A stretch of DNA of 64,000 bases, taken from assembly GCF_040054535.1 (NCBI RefSeq), contig NC_090795.1:2579501-2643500 (forward strand). Reading direction: 5' to 3'. Below, piece by piece: positions 59,542-64,000 of this stretch. The position numbers were made by a program, and so were the translations under genes. Below the pieces are notes generated by a model. The model did not search any database and was not told where the DNA came from. It saw nothing but the letters and a program-made list of their open reading frames with translations. The first letter of the stretch is position 1. Each line of letters begins with the position of its first letter. The DNA is from Antennarius striatus (taxonomy: Eukaryota > Chordata > Actinopteri > Lophiiformes > Antennariidae).

Positions 59542-60785
59542 CTGCGAACAAATAAAAAATAGATAGAGTGAGAGAGCCAGCGATGGCGGCGTGGGCTGCT
59601 GTTCTCAATTTAGTCTCTAAGGTTGCTTAAATAGCGGAATTAAGTAATAATTAGCGCCTACAAATATATATATCGATGGATTATTATTTTATTCCATCAT
59701 CGGATCGTCCAGGAAGAAATTTAAGACGTGTTTTGTTTTTCTTTTGTTTTTTTCAGAAGGATTACAAAAAAATATTTTATTTCTAAGGTAATAATTTTTG
59801 GATTTTAATGGAAAAAGCTCTCACATTTAGGGGGCTGGTGTGTGTGAGTGTGGACCTAGAATGTCTGATGGCTTCTGGAGGCTTGAAACTTGATCCTGTC
59901 GGGAAATGCTCTTCTAGTTTCCTATGAATTCATTTTTCTATTTGCTGTAACCCTTTAAATAAGCCGTATTATTCACTAACTAACATCTGAACTTCATGTT
60001 AATCATATATAAGGATGTAAAACTCAACTAAAACAACAAAACATAAATAGTGGGATGAAGAATGATGGAAATTAAGATAAAAAAACATTTTATTCCTTTA
60101 TTTCCTTCCATGTTTTGGGGTTATTTCCAGACTCCTCCACACAAATGATCGCGTAGAGAATAAAAAATGACCCCATGATGGACGAACCGGGCAGGATGAC
60201 AGCTCGGGGTGAGGCTCAACATGCTGTGAAAGATAAGCAACAATTGGAGGAGCTCGCCCAGAACCCACAGGAGGTGAAGAGGAGCCATTATGTAAAAATG
60301 GCGTCATGGCTGCGCCGTGTTTTTTAAAGACTCCACATTTAAATACAGCCAGAAACCCAGACGTGTTTCTCACACAAAAGGCCAAAGAACGCTGAAGACA
60401 AAGTGTTTGTCAGACCGGAGCAGCACACGCCTGATTAATCGCTCTAGAAGTGAGCCAGAGATACCGTCACGGACAAAATATCCATCATCACCACAGCAAA
60501 GTTCTTCCAGAGCCGTGTGATGTCATCACCGCCGTAGCCAATCACAGCGTCAGATTCAGCATCTCGAAAAGGCACTGGAGGGAACTTTTTGTCAGATTTA
60601 AATGATCACAAAGACGACGCGCAATGACGTCACAGATACAGTTTTATCACGATGGAGTGGAAAGAGTTCAGTTGTTACCCATCAGCCACTTGTCTAACTT
60701 TTAAACTTTTAAGGTGACTGATGAAGTCCATCGATGGTGGAGGGGCAGCCGTGATGAAGCTAGTTACAATGCCTGAAGGGCTTTT

Positions 60786-60799
60786 GCTGCCTTGGCAAC
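60786..60799. promoter_or_regulatory. Candidate RFX X-box
   Basis: Reads GCTGCCTTGGCAAC, close to the X-box consensus (GTNRCC-N-RGYAAC). Motif match only, in dip2c intron 1. Confidence 0.35.
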
Positions 60800-61167
60800 C
60801 ATTGACGACCTCCATCCTCCCCCCACAAAACACACACACACACATTTAAACTACTGCCACCACCATCTGTCAATCACAGAACCCCCGGCGCCTCACAGCA
60901 GGACTAATGCGAACTAATACCTTGTTGTTTGCAGCCGTTAAATGACGTTAAACTCTGATTATTGATCCTAACCTGATTGCCACTGAAATGTTTAACCAGC
61001 CAACGACAGGAAGACGAACGCCGATGGGGGAGATTCAACAAGACTGAACGCCGGTGGGACATCCGACACCCCCCGAAGTAAATCAGTGACAATAACACAG
61101 ACATAGACGGAACCCCCCAGGAACAAAACCAACACTATGACCACAGACAGATAGACAGGCAGATATA

Positions 61168-61251
61168 TGGGTGGGTGGGTGGGTGGATGGATGGATGGAT
61201 GGATGGATGGATGGATGGATGGATGGATGGATAGATAGATAGATAGATAGA
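61168..61251. repeat. (GGGT)n(GGAT)n(GATA)n compound microsatellite
   Basis: Tetranucleotide array passing from GGGT through GGAT to GATA units in dip2c intron 1. Confidence 0.95.
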
Positions 61252-61310
61252 CTGAGTGACAGGGAACGAGTCTTCCCCGTGGAGGATGGTCAGAACATCT
61301 GGGTCCAATC

Positions 61311-61412
<102 letters not shown>

Positions 61413-61483
61413 AGCTGAGGCCTTTTCTCAGATCCACCACTGCATAACAACATTCCTGCTTTCCCTCTTTCTCTCTCTCTCTC

Positions 61484-61534
<51 letters not shown>

Positions 61535-61545
61535 GTCCATGGGGA

Positions 61546-61635
61546 GACGCCATCTTCCACTTGCAGCGCTGCAGAGCAGGGAGGGAGTTGCCTGGCAACG
61601 GTTCTCCGGGAGCAGGCTGGAGACAGCCATCTTGG
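61546..61635. promoter_or_regulatory. RFX X-box between two YY1-like sites
   Basis: GTTGCCTGGCAAC at 61587-61599 is a full X-box. It is flanked by GCCATCTTCC (61549-61558) and GCCATCTTGG (61626-61635), both YY1-type cores. The three motifs within 90 bp, in sequence free of simple repeats between two microsatellites, suggest an intronic enhancer or alternative promoter of dip2c. Confidence 0.45.
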
Positions 61636-61695
61636 ATTTGGAGCTTGAGATGCGAGAAGTGGGCTAATGATACCTGCTAGGGTGAGTGCATATGT

Positions 61696-61740
<45 letters not shown>

Positions 61741-62379
61741 ATACCAGTCTGTATTGGCAGACTAATTACTTCCCTCTCCTCCCTGCTCCCTCTCCTCCCT
61801 GCTCTCCGACACTCGGCTGTTTTAATGGCACACAGCTGAGAGAGAATCGATAGCGGCCGAGTGCAGACCAGAGTTTTTCCTCTGGCTGAGGTTGTGTATC
61901 CAAAAAGGTCTGCGCCTTCAGTGCGCAAACGCACAACAAGAACAAAAAAAAAAAACAACAACTAATTTTCTTCTTTCACAAACTACTTCCTGTCATATTT
62001 AAAATGTTTGGGGTTTTTTTAAAGCTGAATGCCAGTGTACCCATCCTCCATCTCTCTCTCCATCGCATCCATCCATGCATCTCTCTTTTCATCTCCCTGC
62101 TCTCTTCCTCCTCCATCCTGCTTCCATTTGATCTCCCTCTCTTCCTTATCGCATCAGGAAAAAAAAAACGGGCAGTCCACCCACAAAGCCACCATGGTAA
62201 CCGAATCTACATCCAGCAGGCACACACACACACACACACATACACACACACACACACATAAGCCTGAAGCATGCGTCATGCGTTGGGACCTTGGGTTCCT
62301 CACACTCACATGCAAGAACCCGTGTGGACCGCAGGGGGTCCACTGGCTCAACAACGAGTCCAAAGCAGAGCCAGAGGCA

Positions 62380-62411
<32 letters not shown>

Positions 62412-64000
62412 CCACACACAGATGCGCGCACACACACACGGATATACACACAGTTGGCAGTAGCAGCCAAGTGTCACGTCCGCCACACCAGAGCAGAAAA
62501 GCTTTGTCAGCGGGTTAAAAAACCCACCAGTGGGAACGACTTTGGTCACATTGAACGATCACCTTCACATTCTGTTATCAATTAATCGTCAATTAATGCT
62601 TCAGATCTTGATTTTGTTCCGTGTGTTTTGTCTGCAGATGATCTCGATCAGTTAATCTATAAAATGACAGGAAGAAGCCATAATGTCCATCCAGTTCAAG
62701 AGTTAACGCAGGGTTAAATGTGTTATTTTTAAAGTTTAAAATCCAAATTTATGTAAATTTAAGTAAAACGTGAAATACATTGAAGGAAATTCTTACTTTT
62801 AGATTTGAAACCCCCCACCCCCCCCCAAAAAAAGAATCAGAAACAAACCAAAAACAGCATTTGTTCCTCCGTCCTACAACGCTGGTCCAACTGGTTAGCT
62901 GAATGCTAACTAGCCTAGCACGGCCCAAAAAAACTGGTTCATTTGCTGTGTCTGCCTCTGGGAGCCCCGGGGCCCAGTCCGCTAATGGGGCCGCTAACGA
63001 TGGATGAGTGTCGACCAGCTACCTGTCAATCAGAGGAGGAACCGCGCCGACAAGCGTTAGCGGTTACTCCAGAGAGAAAACCGAGCCAATCACAACCACG
63101 TCCAGCTGGACCACATCAGGAACCACAACATTAAAAGTCCTTTTTTATCAATAAATAATCCAATTTCACAAAAATCATTGAGTAAACTGAGAATAAAGTT
63201 CCATGTTCCATCCTTGAAAGTCACTCTCAGATAATGTTTGGTGTTTTCACTCAATAAATGCCACCAATTGTTCGTCAATTATCACAATGAGATTCAATTT
63301 TCAGTGGAGTGGCTCCTCTATTCACCACTGGAGCACCGGGGGCCCCTCAGCGCCTCCACCTCGCCCTGAACCCTTCACTCCTAATTACAGACCGAAACGG
63401 TAAAATTCAAACCGACAGAAAAAGAGAAAAACACTTCCTGACTTTTTACAACTTTCTTGAAATAAAACTCTAGGTTTTTTCCGCTTTAACACGTCATTGA
63501 TAGGCCGTCGTCGTCATCTAGCCTTTTTCTGTATTTTTTATTTCATCCCCTTGGATTTAATTTATATCTTTAACTGAATATATTTTGGTTCAGGATGACT
63601 AGTTAGATATTATTCATCAGGAGCTCCTATTGGCTCTAATTGTCACTTTTTCTTCTATATTTCGCAGATTGGAAGGCTAACAGCTGTTAGCCACAGTCTG
63701 AAATAGCATAATACACATTTCATATTGACGAAAATGAAATCTCAAGTTATCAAAAAAAATCTGCTTTTTCATATTTATAAATTTTCCAACAGGTGACCTC
63801 GACTTTTCAAATGAAAGCTTAAATGTTCTGTATTTTATGTTTTGCCATTCATGAATATTGCAAAATTAATTTTTCAGTTTCTCGTGTTGAGTGTCACATG
63901 ACATCACACCCACAGTTTGCTCGTGTGGGTGATGGAGCTCAGCGGGAATCTGATGGATGCGGACGTCACTAATGAAAGACTGGCCAACACACCCCTCATT

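Overview
This window is nuclear DNA from a teleost fish, most likely a percomorph. The evidence is spliced vertebrate genes with GT-AG introns often only 70-150 bp long, a lineage-style chemokine cluster, very dense (CA)n/(TG)n microsatellites, and fragments resembling fish interspersed repeats. All exon boundaries were read by eye from reading-frame phase plus splice sites and from remembered human orthologues; no alignment was run.

Layout. (1) 2288-4483, plus strand: the 3' part of a TNF-superfamily ligand of TRAIL (TNFSF10) type; its 5' exon(s) lie before the window. (2) 7510-10919, minus strand: msl2, a complete three-exon gene for the MSL-complex E3 ubiquitin ligase, convergent with the TNF gene, with a GC-rich upstream region to about 12.1 kb. 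(3) 13.9-24.9 kb, plus strand: a chemokine cluster. It holds a six-cysteine CC-type gene (13896-14863), a four-cysteine CC gene (19927-20574), its tandem duplicate that has lost Cys1 and Cys3 and so has the lymphotactin (XC) pattern (22955-23760), a decayed copy (18691-18950) and an orphan signal-peptide exon (24825-24911). (4) 27547-37443, minus strand: a complete 13-exon class B GPCR closest to VIPR2 (VPAC2). (5) 41321-59541, minus strand: 37 exons of dip2c (disco-interacting protein 2 homolog C), complete except for exon 1, which should lie beyond 64 kb; 59.5-64 kb is its first intron.

The genes do not form a pathway. Locally, TRAIL-like ligand and chemokines are immune signals; msl2, vipr2 and dip2c are housekeeping or neuronal genes. 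The most notable observations are the CC-to-XC conversion within a tandem pair that also shares a repeated upstream module and 3'UTR, and the strand-ordered microsatellites at intron ends of vipr2 and dip2c. There, sense-strand (AC)n follows donors and (GT)n precedes acceptors, so several introns could fold end to end.
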